Notes under the pieces: model-generated
Seen by the model: only the letters and a program-made list of their open reading frames with translations
Told to the model about the DNA's origin: nothing
Databases searched by the model: none
NCBI RefSeq assembly: GCF_019890615.1
Contig: NZ_JAINVZ010000002.1
Location: 248,001 to 312,000, forward strand
Direction of reading: 5' to 3'
Source of the DNA: Streptantibioticus parmotrematis
Lineage (GTDB): Bacteria; Actinomycetota; Actinomycetes; Streptomycetales; Streptomycetaceae
Length of the DNA: 64,000 nt
Translations under genes and position numbers: made by a program
In this document: in pieces, positions 53,422-62,314 of the stretch
Layout: each line of letters begins with the position of its first letter
How positions within the stretch are numbered: position 1 is the first letter of the stretch

Positions 53422-53439
53422 ACCTACGCCACCGTAGGT
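53422..53439. promoter_or_regulatory. palindrome ACCTACGCCACCGTAGGT at the PAQR gene start
   Basis: Perfect 7-bp arms (ACCTACG / CGTAGGT) with a 4-bp spacer, only 4 bp upstream of the ATG. A TTACGAGTAAGTAA stretch follows at 53439-53452. A bound repressor here would block transcription of the gene. ACCTACG-N4-CGTAGGT resembles operators of TetR regulators of lipid genes in actinobacteria (recalled). Confidence 0.55.
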
Positions 53440-53518
53440 TACGAGTAAGTAATGAATGGGCGTTGAAGTGGCAATGCTCACCTCGCCGGGGCTGGACAGA
53501 TCGGGTGTACGGGCCAGA

Positions 53519-53532
53519 CACTCATATGAGTG
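53519..53532. promoter_or_regulatory. 14-bp perfect palindrome upstream of pckA
   Basis: CACTCATATGAGTG lies about 117 bp before the PEP carboxykinase start in the divergent region. It is a candidate operator for control of gluconeogenesis. No bound regulator is known to me. Confidence 0.45.
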
Positions 53533-53648
53533 CGGTCGGCACCGGATGAGCGGCCATGAAGCATCCGGGTCGCAGCCCCCAAGGGGCCCCCTCAACCCTC
53601 GACATTGACGCCCGGCTTCCTCGTGGTCCCGGGCGGGACGGAGCGATC

Positions 53649-55460
53649 GTGGCGCGCGGCAATGCGGCTCCCACCACACACCAGGACCTGATCGCATGGG
53701 TCGGCGAGATCGCCGAGCTGACCCAGCCCGACGAGATCGTCTGGTGCGACGGCTCGGAGGACGAGTACCAGCGGCTGTGCGACGAACTCGTCGCCAAGGG
53801 CACCTTCAAGCGGCTCGACCCCGTCAAGCGCCCCAACTCCTACTACGCGGCGTCCGACCCGACCGACGTGGCCCGCGTCGAGGACCGCACGTTCATCTGC
53901 TCCGAGAAGGAGGAGGACGCCGGCCCCACCAACCACTGGAAGGCCCCCGCCGAGATGCGGGAGGTCTTCGCCGGTGACAAGGGGCTGTTCCGCGGCTCGA
54001 TGCGCGGCCGCACGATGTACGTCGTGCCGTTCTGCATGGGCCCGCTGGGCTCGCCGCTGTCGGCGCTGGGCGTGGAGATCACCGACTCCGCCTACGTCGC
54101 CGTCTCGATGCGCACCATGACCCGCATGGGGCAGCAGGTCCTGGACGAGCTGGGCGAGGACGGCTTCTTCGTCAAGGCCGTGCACACCCTCGGCGCCCCG
54201 CTGGAGGCGGGCCAGGCCGACGTGCCGTGGCCGTGCAACTCCACCAAGTACATCTCGCACTTCCCCGAGGACCGCGAGATCTGGTCCTACGGCTCGGGCT
54301 ACGGCGGCAACGCGCTGCTCGGCAAGAAGTGCTACGCGCTGCGCATCGCCTCGGTCATGGCCCGGGACGAGGGCTGGCTCGCCGAGCACATGCTCATCCT
54401 GAAGCTCACCCCGCCGAAGGGGCAGCCGAAGTACGTGGCCGCCGCGTTCCCGTCGGCCTGCGGCAAGACCAACCTGGCCATGCTGGAGCCGACGATCCCC
54501 GGCTGGACCGTGGAGACCATCGGCGACGACATCGCGTGGATGCGCTTCGGCGAGGACGGCCGCCTGTACGCGATCAACCCCGAGGCGGGCTTCTTCGGCG
54601 TCGCCCCCGGCACCGGCGAGCACACCAACGCCAACGCGATGAAGACCATGTACGGCAACTCGGTCTTCACCAACGTCGCCCTCACCGACGACGGCGACGT
54701 GTGGTGGGAGGGGATGACCGAGGAGACCCCGGCGCACCTGACGGACTGGAAGGGCAACGACTGGACGCCCGAGTCCGGCACGCCCGCCGCGCACCCCAAC
54801 GCCCGCTTCACGGTGCCCGCTTCGCAGTGCCCGATCATCGCGCCCGAGTGGGAGGACCCGCGGGGCGTGCCGATCTCGGCGATCCTGTTCGGCGGGCGGC
54901 GTGCCTCCGCGGTGCCGCTGGTCACCGAGTCGTTCGACTGGCAGCACGGGGTGTTCCTCGGTGCGAACGTGGCCTCCGAGAAGACCGCCGCGGCCGAGGG
55001 CAAGGTCGGCGAACTGCGCCGCGACCCGTTCGCGATGCTGCCGTTCTGCGGCTACAACATGGGCGACTACTTCGGTCACTGGGTGAAGATCGGGCAGACG
55101 CACGACGCGGCGAACCTGCCGAAGATCTACTACGTCAACTGGTTCCGCAAGGACGCGGGCGGGCGCTTCGTCTGGCCGGGCTTCGGCGAGAACGGGCGCG
55201 TGCTCAAGTGGATCGTCGAGCGGCTCAACGGCGAGGCGGCGGGCGTCGAGACGCCGATCGGCGTGCTGCCGGAGCGCGGCGCGCTCGACACGGCCGGCCT
55301 CGACATCTCCGAGGCGGACCTCGACCTGCTGCTGTCGGTCGACGAGGAGGTCTGGCGCGAGGAGGCTTCGCTGATCCCGCAGCACCTGGAGACCTTCGGT
55401 GACCACACCCCGAAGGAACTGTGGGACGAGTACCGGAGCCTGGTGCGACGTCTGGGCTGA
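53649..55460 (+). CDS. pckA: phosphoenolpyruvate carboxykinase (GTP)
   Basis: Interconverts oxaloacetate + GTP and PEP + GDP + CO2, the first committed step of gluconeogenesis. The 603 residues have the P-loop-like [13 protein letters not shown], the metal site [21 protein letters not shown] and the GTP-class [16 protein letters not shown] at 53649 is chosen because GGAG lies just upstream and the protein has family length; ATG at 53556 would add 31 residues of unusual sequence. It ends with a hairpin terminator. Confidence 0.96.
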   Translation: MARGNAAPTTHQDLIAWVGEIAELTQPDEIVWCDGSEDEYQRLCDELVAKGTFKRLDPVKRPNSYYAASDPTDVARVEDRTFICSEKEEDAGPTNHWKAPAEMREVFAGDKGLFRGSMRGRTMYVVPFCMGPLGSPLSALGVEITDSAYVAVSMRTMTRMGQQVLDELGEDGFFVKAVHTLGAPLEAGQADVPWPCNSTKYISHFPEDREIWSYGSGYGGNALLGKKCYALRIASVMARDEGWLAEHMLILKLTPPKGQPKYVAAAFPSACGKTNLAMLEPTIPGWTVETIGDDIAWMRFGEDGRLYAINPEAGFFGVAPGTGEHTNANAMKTMYGNSVFTNVALTDDGDVWWEGMTEETPAHLTDWKGNDWTPESGTPAAHPNARFTVPASQCPIIAPEWEDPRGVPISAILFGGRRASAVPLVTESFDWQHGVFLGANVASEKTAAAEGKVGELRRDPFAMLPFCGYNMGDYFGHWVKIGQTHDAANLPKIYYVNWFRKDAGGRFVWPGFGENGRVLKWIVERLNGEAAGVETPIGVLPERGALDTAGLDISEADLDLLLSVDEEVWREEASLIPQHLETFGDHTPKELWDEYRSLVRRLG

Positions 55461-55467
55461 TTTCTTT

Positions 55468-55496
55468 AGGGGCGCGGGGCGTTTCCCCGCGCCCCT
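55468..55496. terminator. pckA terminator hairpin
   Basis: Perfect GGGGCGCGGGG (55469-55479) and CCCCGCGCCCC (55485-55495) arms, extended by an A-T pair, with a 5-nt loop and TTT following. Located 8 bp after the pckA stop. Confidence 0.85.
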
Positions 55497-55528
55497 TTGG
55501 GCTTGATGGGCTGAGCCCGAGATCTTTT

Positions 55529-55653
55529 AGGGGCGCGGGGAACTGCGCGAGCAGCCACGACGGACCGGGACTGGGTCACCGGTCTGGGGGCCTACGGTCG
55601 TTGTTCGGCCACCGGCCGGTGGTGGCTGAGCGCGCAGTTCCCCGCGCCCCTTT
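55529..55653. repeat. Streptomyces-type GGGGCGCGGGGAACTGCGCG inverted repeat
   Basis: A left arm AGGGGCGCGGGGAACTGCGC and onward (55529-55558) pairs with a right arm (55622-55651) over about 30 bp, with a 63-bp interior. The arm sequence is a very common dispersed repeat in Streptomyces genomes (recalled). It shares its first 12 bases with the pckA terminator, suggesting a common origin. It lies between convergent genes. Confidence 0.8.
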
Positions 55654-55694
55654 CGGGGCTTCGGGGTGGGCGCGATCGCCTGGTTTTCAGGGGC

Positions 55695-56906
55695 TCAGAA
55701 CTGCGCGTAGCCGTCCAAGAAGGAACCGATCCTCTGGACCGCGTCCGTCAGGTCCTCCGCCCTCGGCAGCGTCACGATGCGGAAGTGGTCGGGCTCCGGC
55801 CAGTTGAAGCCCGTGCCGTGGACGATCATGATCTTCTCCGCCCTCAGCAGGTCCAGGACCATCTGGCGGTCGTCCTTGATCTTGTAGACCGACGGGTCCA
55901 GCCTCGGGAACGCGTACAGCGCGCCCTTCGGCTTGACGCACGTGATGCCCGGGATCGCGGTCAGCGCCTCGTACGTCGCGTCGCGCTGCGCGCGCAGGCG
56001 GCCGCCGGGCAGGACGAGGGAGTTGATCGACTGGTGACCGCCCAGCGCGGTCGCGATCGCGTGTTGCGCGGGCATGTTCGCGCACAACCGCATGTTCGCC
56101 AGGATCGTCAGGCCCTCGATGTAGCTGCCCGCGTGCGCCTTCGGTCCGCAGACCGCCATCCAGCCGCTGCGGTACCCGGCGACCCGGTACGCCTTGGACA
56201 GCCCGTTGAACGTGAGCGTCAGCAGGTCGGGCGCGAGGGCGGCGGTCGGGGTGTGGGTGGCGTCGTCGTAGAGGATCTTGTCGTAGATCTCGTCGGAGCA
56301 GACGATCAGCTGGTGGCGGCGGGCGATGTCGGCCAGGGACCGGACCATCTCGTCGTCGTAGACCGCGCCGGTGGGGTTGTTGGGGTTGATGACGACGATC
56401 GCCTTGGTGCGGTCGGTCACCTTGCGCTCGATGTCGGCGAGGTCCGGCATCCAGTCGGACTGCTCGTCGCAGCGGTAGTGCACGGCCGTGCCGCCGGCCA
56501 GCGAGACCGCGGCGGTCCACAACGGGTAGTCGGGGGCGGGGACCAGCACCTCGTCGCCGTCGTCCAGCAGCGCCTGCATGGACATCTGGATCAGTTCGGA
56601 GACGCCGTTGCCGAGGTAGACGTCCTCGACGTCCAGCTCGATGCCCTGGGGCTGGTAGTGCTGGACGACCGCGCGGCGTGCCGACAGCAGGCCCTTGGCG
56701 TCGCCGTAGCCGTGCGCGTCGCCGAGCGAGCGCAGCATGTCTTCCAGGATCTCCGGCGGGCACTCGAAGCCGAAGGGCGCCGGGTTGCCGGTGTTCAGCT
56801 TGAGAATGCGGTGACCCGCCGCCTCCAGCCGCATCGCTTCTTCGAGAACCGGGCCCCGGATCTCGTAACACACGTTCGCGAGCTTCGTCGACTGGATGAC
56901 CTGCAT
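55695..56906 (-). CDS. PLP-dependent aminotransferase, class I/II (alanine aminotransferase-like)
   Basis: 403 residues of the aspartate aminotransferase fold I family. The PLP lysine lies in NGLSKAYRVAGYRSGW (about 240), with NPNNPTGAVY and SDEIYDKILYD upstream and the carboxylate-binding Arg in HFRIVTLP. Similarity to AlaA/alanine transaminases fits a pyruvate-linked role, but the amino donor cannot be read from sequence. ATG at 56906 has AGGG upstream; GTG at 56912 is an alternative. Confidence 0.9.
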   Translation of the reverse strand: MQVIQSTKLANVCYEIRGPVLEEAMRLEAAGHRILKLNTGNPAPFGFECPPEILEDMLRSLGDAHGYGDAKGLLSARRAVVQHYQPQGIELDVEDVYLGNGVSELIQMSMQALLDDGDEVLVPAPDYPLWTAAVSLAGGTAVHYRCDEQSDWMPDLADIERKVTDRTKAIVVINPNNPTGAVYDDEMVRSLADIARRHQLIVCSDEIYDKILYDDATHTPTAALAPDLLTLTFNGLSKAYRVAGYRSGWMAVCGPKAHAGSYIEGLTILANMRLCANMPAQHAIATALGGHQSINSLVLPGGRLRAQRDATYEALTAIPGITCVKPKGALYAFPRLDPSVYKIKDDRQMVLDLLRAEKIMIVHGTGFNWPEPDHFRIVTLPRAEDLTDAVQRIGSFLDGYAQF

Positions 56907-56957
56907 GCGCACACCCTACGGGCAGCCTCCGCGCCCCGCCCGGTGTTTTTCGCCACG

Positions 56958-58586
56958 TCACCGCACCGGTGGGCGTGAGGACGGCGCCCGCGAACGGCGC
57001 ACCGACCGCCCCGCCAGCACGCCCGTCCGCCGCCCGTCCTCCATGACGAATCGGCCGTCGATCAGCACGTACGGGATCCCGGCGGGGGCGGTCCTGGGCG
57101 CGGCGTAGGTCGCGCCCGCCGTCACCGTCGCGGGGTCGAAGAGCACCAGGTCGGCGCGGTGGCCCACCCGGATCAGGCCCCGGTCGGCCAGGCCCAGGCG
57201 GGCGGCGGGGCGCCCGGTGAGGTGGGCGACGCACTCGGCCAGCGACAGCACGCCCATCTCGCGCACGTAGTGGCCGAGGTAGTGCGGGAAGGTGCCGTAC
57301 GCGCGCGGATGCGGCTTGTCGCCGCGCAGGATGCCGTCGCTGCCGCCGGTGTGGGCCGGGTGGCGCATGATCGCGCGGACGTTCGTCTCGTCGCCGACGT
57401 GCTGGAGGATCGTCGTCGCCAGCCGGTCCGCCAGCAGCAGGGCCCGCGCCACGGCGAACGGCTCCTCGCCGCGTTCCCGCGCGATCCCCGCGATGGTCGC
57501 GCCGACCTGCCCGGCGAGCGCCCGGTCCCCGACGCCGGAGACCTCGACGGTGTCCCAGTCGACGGGCACGCCGTGGCAGCCGTCGGAGCCGGTGACCTCC
57601 ATCGCGTGCCGTATCCGCGCGGCCGTCGCGTCGTCGCGCAGCGCGCGCAGCGTCGCCTCGGGGCCGCCCTCGGTGGCCCAGCCCGGCAGCAGCGCGGCGA
57701 GCGTCGTGCAGCCCGCGAGGTACGGGTAGCTGTCGAGGGTGACGTCGGCGCCGTGCGCGATCGCCTCGTCCAGCAGGGCCAGCATCTCTCCGGCGCGACC
57801 GGCGTTGGCGGGGAAGTTCATCGTGGCGTGCGCCAGGTGCAGCGCGCAGCCCGCGTCCCGGGTCACCGTCAGCATCTCGCGGTACGCCTCCAGCGCGCCC
57901 GCGCCGTAGCCGCGGTGGTGGGGGCAGTAGTAGCCGCCGTGGGCGGCCACCACCCGGCACAGCGCGGTGAGTTCTGCGGTCGGCGCGTACATGCCGGGGG
58001 TGTAGGTGAGCCCGGACGACATGCCGACCGCGCCCTCCGCGAGCCCGGCCGCCACCAGCGCCTTCATCCGGTCCAGCTCGTCCGCCGTCGCCGGGCGGTC
58101 CGACCAGCCGACCACCATCGCCCGTACCGTCCCCTGCGGCACCAGGTAGGCGGCGTTGACGGCGATGCCCTGCCGGTCCAGCCGGTCGAGGTAGCCGCCG
58201 ACCGAACGCCAGTCGAAGTCGACGTCGCCGCCGTCGCCGTTCCACCCCGCGATGTGCGCCCGCACCGCCTCCAGCGTGGCGTCGTCCACCGGCGCGTACG
58301 ACAGCCCGTCCTGGCCCAGCACCTCCAGCGTCACGCCCTGCGCGGTCTTCGCCTCGTGCGCGGGGTCGCGCAGCAGGGCGAGGTCGCTGTGGGCGTGCAT
58401 GTCGATGAACCCCGGTGCCAGCGCGAGCCCTTCGGCGTCCAGCACCCGGCGCCCGCCCGGCCGGCGGCCCGTCCCGTACGGCACGACGGCGGCGATCCGC
58501 CCGTCCGCGAGGGCGACGTCGGCGCGGTACGGGGACGTGGCGCCGGTGCCGTCGACCACGGTCGCGTCTCGCAGGACGAGATCCAA
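56958..58586 (-). CDS. N-acyl-D-amino-acid deacylase family amidohydrolase
   Basis: Hydrolyses N-acyl-D-amino acids in family members. Its 542 residues form a metal-dependent amidohydrolase barrel with His64-x-His66 (IDMHAHSDL), the D-aminoacylase segment GVTLEVLGQDGLSYAP, further metal ligands in HHRGYG (about 225) and LHLAHATM, and the catalytic Asp region GGSDGILRGDKPHPRAYG. It is followed on the same strand by the aminotransferase and preceded by the amino acid deaminase, forming a D-amino-acid use module. Confidence 0.9.
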   Translation of the reverse strand: MDLVLRDATVVDGTGATSPYRADVALADGRIAAVVPYGTGRRPGGRRVLDAEGLALAPGFIDMHAHSDLALLRDPAHEAKTAQGVTLEVLGQDGLSYAPVDDATLEAVRAHIAGWNGDGGDVDFDWRSVGGYLDRLDRQGIAVNAAYLVPQGTVRAMVVGWSDRPATADELDRMKALVAAGLAEGAVGMSSGLTYTPGMYAPTAELTALCRVVAAHGGYYCPHHRGYGAGALEAYREMLTVTRDAGCALHLAHATMNFPANAGRAGEMLALLDEAIAHGADVTLDSYPYLAGCTTLAALLPGWATEGGPEATLRALRDDATAARIRHAMEVTGSDGCHGVPVDWDTVEVSGVGDRALAGQVGATIAGIARERGEEPFAVARALLLADRLATTILQHVGDETNVRAIMRHPAHTGGSDGILRGDKPHPRAYGTFPHYLGHYVREMGVLSLAECVAHLTGRPAARLGLADRGLIRVGHRADLVLFDPATVTAGATYAAPRTAPAGIPYVLIDGRFVMEDGRRTGVLAGRSVRRSRAPSSRPPVR

Positions 58587-58617
58587 GGGGGCCGCCTTCG
58601 CGGTGAGTCGGGACGCG

Positions 58618-59871
58618 TCAGAAGAACGTGCGCACGAAGTCGGTGACCGTGCCGTCCTGTTCGACCACCGGGATCAGCTGCCACTTGTCGAAGGACGTGC
58701 ACGGGTGCGACAGGCCGAGCCCCACCCACTCGCCGACCTCCAGCGGTGTCTCGGGGGTGAGTTCCACGAACGCGTGCTGGTCGGCGAGCTTCGTCACGCG
58801 CAGTCCGTCCGCCGGGCGCAGCGAGCCGTCCGCGCCCCGGATCACCTGCGGTACGGGCATGCCCAGGTCGTACGGGGCGTCGCGCTTGCCCGCGTTGAGG
58901 AACGCGCGGTCCGGCTCCGGCCGGGAGACGACCTGCGTCCACAACCGCAGCGCCGGTCGCAACGAGCCCTCGGCCGGTACGCGGTCGTGGAACGGCGTGA
59001 TCTCGCTGTAGTGGCCGTCGTCGTGGGTGACGTAGGCGCCCGAACGCAGCAGCCGCAGCACCGGCTTCGACAGCCCGTCGACCGGCTCGAAGGCCTTGGC
59101 CACCGCGTCGAACCAGGCGCTGCCGCCCGCGCTCAGCACGATCTCGTCCGCCTCCGCGAAGCGGCCCGCCGCGTCGAACCGCCGGGTCAGCGCCACGAGT
59201 CGGTCCAGCCACGCGGTGACCGCGTCCTCCGTCTTCTCCGGGACCTCGCCCTCGTAGCCCGCGACGCCCACCAGCCGCAGCCACCGGGAGGCCGCCACCG
59301 CGTCGGCGACGACGTCGGCCGCCGCTTCGTCGCGCACCCCGGTGCGTCCGCCGGGCACGCCCAGTTCCACGACCACGTCGAGCGTCGCGGTGAGCGCCGC
59401 GTCCATCAGCTCCACGCCGCGCACCGAGTCCACGTAGCACACCAGCCGGAACTCCGGGTCGGACGTCAGCTCGGCGCAGATCCAGCGCAGCGCCGCCGGG
59501 TCCACGACCTGGTTGGCCAGGAAGATCCGCCGGACGCCGTACGCGCGGTAGACGCGGGCCTGCCAGGGGGTCGCGGCGGTGATGCCCCAGGCGCCGCGCG
59601 CCAGTTGGCGGTCGAAGAGCTGCGGGGCCATCGAGGTCTTGCCGTGCGGCGCGAAGGCCAGCCGGTGGTCGTGCGCGTAGTGCTCCAGCTGGTCGAGGTT
59701 GTGCTCCAGCGCGGGCGCGAGCAGCGTCAGCACGGGGGTGAGGAAGCCGCCCTCGAACAAGTCGCGGCGCTCGGCGGCCAGTTCACCGAGGGTGCGGCCC
59801 TCCGCGTCCGGCGGCAGGCTCTTGAAGCGGTGGTCGACCCGTTCCCGCGACAGCTCCGCGACGGTGGGCAT
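58618..59871 (-). CDS. PLP-dependent amino acid deaminase (alanine racemase-fold, DSD1-like)
   Basis: 417 residues. A fold-III (alanine racemase-like) barrel has the PLP lysine in FAPHGKTSMAP. A C-terminal domain has a possible zinc site (LSHPCTSFDKW). Relatives are D-serine dehydratase and D-threonine aldolase, so a D-amino acid substrate is likely. ATG at 59871 has GAGGAGG upstream, giving MPTVAELS. It lies 31 bp before the deacylase gene and is divergent from a PfkB kinase with a shared operator. RidA nearby would deal with its enamine product. Confidence 0.85.
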   Translation of the reverse strand: MPTVAELSRERVDHRFKSLPPDAEGRTLGELAAERRDLFEGGFLTPVLTLLAPALEHNLDQLEHYAHDHRLAFAPHGKTSMAPQLFDRQLARGAWGITAATPWQARVYRAYGVRRIFLANQVVDPAALRWICAELTSDPEFRLVCYVDSVRGVELMDAALTATLDVVVELGVPGGRTGVRDEAAADVVADAVAASRWLRLVGVAGYEGEVPEKTEDAVTAWLDRLVALTRRFDAAGRFAEADEIVLSAGGSAWFDAVAKAFEPVDGLSKPVLRLLRSGAYVTHDDGHYSEITPFHDRVPAEGSLRPALRLWTQVVSRPEPDRAFLNAGKRDAPYDLGMPVPQVIRGADGSLRPADGLRVTKLADQHAFVELTPETPLEVGEWVGLGLSHPCTSFDKWQLIPVVEQDGTVTDFVRTFF

Positions 59872-59889
59872 CCGGCCTCCTCGACGAGT

Positions 59890-59910
59890 GCGTTGCATCC
59901 TGTGCAACGC
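59890..59910. promoter_or_regulatory. IclR-type operator GCGTTGCA-N5-TGCAACGC
   Basis: Perfect 8-bp arms with a 5-bp spacer lie in the divergent region between the deaminase and the PfkB kinase. The TTGCA/TGCAA core is the usual IclR-family half-site. The IclR gene is in the rightward operon, so the site likely serves autoregulation and both transcription units. Confidence 0.7.
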
Positions 59911-59982
59911 TCATTGCGTACGGTGCTTCCCGTTGTCTAACATCCGGCGCGGCGGCGGGTCAACGGAAGGACGGAGGCGGAC

Positions 59983-61104
59983 GTGCTCTTCACGACGGAA
60001 CGGGAGCCGGACCGCGACGGCGGCGGCGCGGAGTTCGACGTGGTGTGCGTCGGCGAGTCCATGGCCGCCTTCACGCCCGAGACGCGCGGCCCGCTCGCCG
60101 GTGTGACCCGCTTCCACCGGGGCATCGGCGGCGCCGAGTCCAACGTCGCCTGCTACCTGGCCCGTTACGGCCATCGCGCCCGCTGGGTGAGCCGGGTCGG
60201 CACCGACCCCTTCGGCGACCATCTGCTGGCGGAGATCGCCGCGTGCGGCGTGGACGTGCGCGCCGTCGAGCGCGATCCGCACCGGCCCACCGGGATCTAC
60301 TTCAAGGAGCGGCTGGCGGACCGGACCGGGGTGCTCTACCACCGTGCCGGGTCCGCCGCGTCCGCGATGTCCCCGGAGGGCGTGGCGGGGGACGGCGCGA
60401 TGGGGTCCGCCGTGCGGTCCGGCCGCGTCCTGCACCTGTCGGGCATCACCGCCGCCCTGTCCGCGCCCTGCCTCGCCCTGCTCCGGACGCTGACCGCGCG
60501 GCGGCCGGGCCGGCCGGTGGTGTCGTTCGACGTCAACCACCGCCCGGCGCTGTGGCGTTCGGGAGATCCGGCGGTGCTGGCGGAGCTGGCCCGCGACTGC
60601 GACGTGGTGTTCGTCGGCGAGGACGAGGCGCACGAGGCGTGGGGCCTCCCGGACGCCGACGCGGTACGGGCCGCGTTGCCGGAGCCCGGCCTGCTCGTCG
60701 TCAAGCGCGGCCCGGACGGCGCGATCGCGTACGCCTGCGGCGCACCGGCCGTCGAGGTGCCCGCGCCGCGCGTCGAGGTCGTCGAACCGGTCGGCGCGGG
60801 CGACGCGTTCGCCGCCGGGTTCCTCTCCGGCTGCCTGCGCGGGCTGCCGATGGCACACCGGCTGCGGCACGGGCATCTGCTGGCCGCCGCCGCGCTCACC
60901 GTCCACGCCGATCTGGGCACGCCGCCCGCCCGCGACGACGCCGACGCGCTGGTCGCGCTGGACGAGGCCGCCTGGCGGGGGCTGCGGCTGGCGGCGGGCT
61001 GGACGGAGGGCGGGGGGCGGACGGAGGCGGCGGGCGCGAGCCGGACTGAGGCGGCTGGTGCGGGCCGGACGGAGACCGCGGGCCGGACGGAGACCGCATC
61101 GTGA
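59983..61104 (+). CDS. PfkB family carbohydrate kinase (2-keto-3-deoxygluconate kinase-like)
   Basis: 373 residues of the ribokinase fold. The N-terminal VVCVGESMAAFTPETRG opens the fold, GGAESNVACYLARYG is the substrate motif, and the C-terminal PfkB signature PVGAGDAFAAGFLSG (about 265-280) holds the catalytic Asp. KDG kinases have this exact opening. The last 40 residues are an imperfect repeat of Arg-Thr-Glu-Ala-Ala-Gly units. Its stop overlaps the IclR GTG start by 4 bp. Confidence 0.87.
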   Translation: MLFTTEREPDRDGGGAEFDVVCVGESMAAFTPETRGPLAGVTRFHRGIGGAESNVACYLARYGHRARWVSRVGTDPFGDHLLAEIAACGVDVRAVERDPHRPTGIYFKERLADRTGVLYHRAGSAASAMSPEGVAGDGAMGSAVRSGRVLHLSGITAALSAPCLALLRTLTARRPGRPVVSFDVNHRPALWRSGDPAVLAELARDCDVVFVGEDEAHEAWGLPDADAVRAALPEPGLLVVKRGPDGAIAYACGAPAVEVPAPRVEVVEPVGAGDAFAAGFLSGCLRGLPMAHRLRHGHLLAAAALTVHADLGTPPARDDADALVALDEAAWRGLRLAAGWTEGGGRTEAAGASRTEAAGAGRTETAGRTETAS

Positions 61105-61895
61105 GTCAGAGCGTCGATCGCGCGCTGAGCATCCTGCCGCTGCTCGCCGAGGGCCCGGCCGGGCTCGAACAGGTCGCGACGCGGCTGGACGTCCACAAGT
61201 CCACCGCCCTGCGCCTCCTGCGCACCCTGCACGCCCACGGCCTCGTGCACCGCCAGCCGGACCAGCGCTACCGGCTGGGCGCCGGGCTGTTCGGGCTCGC
61301 CCAGCACGCGATGGAGGCGCTGGACGTCCGCGAGACCGCGCACCCCTATCTGGTCGCGCTCGGCGAGGAGTGCGGGCACACCGTGCACCTGGCGGTGCGC
61401 GAGGAGGGCGAGGTGGTCTACGTCGACAAGGTGGACAGCCGCTACCCGGTGCGGATGTACTCGCGCGTCGGGCGGCCGGTGGCGATCACGGTGGCCGCCG
61501 TCGCCAAGGTGCTGCTGGCCGACCTCCCCGAGCCCGAACGGCGTTCCACAGCAGCCCGGTTGGAGTATCCCGCCTACACCCCGTGCTCCACGCCCGACGC
61601 CGCCGCCTACCTCGCCGAACTCGCCGTCGTACGCGAACAGGGCTGGGCCGCCGACCTCGGCGGCCACGAGGAGTCCATCAACTGCGTCGCCGCCCCGGTG
61701 CGCGGTCCGGACGGCCGGGTCGCCGCCGCGCTGTCGATCTCGGCGCCCAACGTCGTCGTCACCGCCGAGGAACTGCTCGCCCTGCGCCCGCTGGTGCTCA
61801 GCACCGCCCGGGCCGTCACCCGCGAGTACGCGGGCGGCGACGCGATCCCCAATCCGCTCCCCAACCCGAGCCAACGAGAGGCCGATCGAGCATGA
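61101..61895 (+). CDS. IclR family transcriptional regulator
   Basis: 264 residues: winged helix-turn-helix (about 1-60, EQVATRLDVHKSTALRLLRTLHAHGLV) and the IclR effector domain (about 75-245, VYVDKVDSRYPVRMYSRVGRPVAI and CVAAPVRGPDGRVAAALSIS). It starts at GTG 61101 overlapping the kinase stop and ends overlapping ridA, so kinase, regulator and RidA are one coupled operon. The likely operator is at 59890-59910. Confidence 0.92.
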   Translation: MSQSVDRALSILPLLAEGPAGLEQVATRLDVHKSTALRLLRTLHAHGLVHRQPDQRYRLGAGLFGLAQHAMEALDVRETAHPYLVALGEECGHTVHLAVREEGEVVYVDKVDSRYPVRMYSRVGRPVAITVAAVAKVLLADLPEPERRSTAARLEYPAYTPCSTPDAAAYLAELAVVREQGWAADLGGHEESINCVAAPVRGPDGRVAAALSISAPNVVVTAEELLALRPLVLSTARAVTREYAGGDAIPNPLPNPSQREADRA

Positions 61896-62296
61896 GCGAC
61901 AAGGTCGCCGTCACCCCCGCCACCCACACCGCCCCGCCCGCCCGCTTCTCGCACGGCGTGCGCAAGGGCGGCGTCCTCCAGGTCGCCGGACAGGTCGGCT
62001 TCCTGCCCGCGCAGGAGGGCCGGAAGCCGGAACCGGCCGGCCCCGGCCTGCGCGAGCAGACGCTCCAGACCCTGGCCAACGTCCAGGCGGTGCTGGAGGA
62101 GGGCGGGGCCGGCTGGGAGGACGCGGTGATGCTGCGCGTCTACCTCACCGACACCGCGCACTTCGCCGAGTTCAACGCGCTCTACGACGAGTTCCTGGCG
62201 GAACGGGTGACGGTGCCCCCGGCCCGTACCACCGTCTACGTGGGCCTGCCGGCCGGGCTGCTGGTGGAGATCGACGCGCTGGCGGTGCTGGGCTGA
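61892..62296 (+). CDS. RidA/YjgF/YER057c family enamine/imine deaminase
   Basis: 134 residues with the conserved fold: FSHGVRKGGVLQVAGQVGF, QTLANVQAVLEEGGAGWEDAV and the Arg-containing VPPARTTVYVGLPAGLLVEIDALAVL. RidA hydrolyses reactive 2-aminoacrylate and other enamines made by PLP enzymes, matching the amino acid deaminase encoded divergently. ATGA overlap with the IclR gene. Confidence 0.92.
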   Translation: MSDKVAVTPATHTAPPARFSHGVRKGGVLQVAGQVGFLPAQEGRKPEPAGPGLREQTLQTLANVQAVLEEGGAGWEDAVMLRVYLTDTAHFAEFNALYDEFLAERVTVPPARTTVYVGLPAGLLVEIDALAVLG

Positions 62297-62314
62297 ACGC
62301 GCCGGTCCTCGCGG

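Noticed and set aside
53556-53648. 31-residue N-terminal extension of PEP carboxykinase
   Set aside because: The residues do not resemble the family and GTG 53649 has a better site and length.
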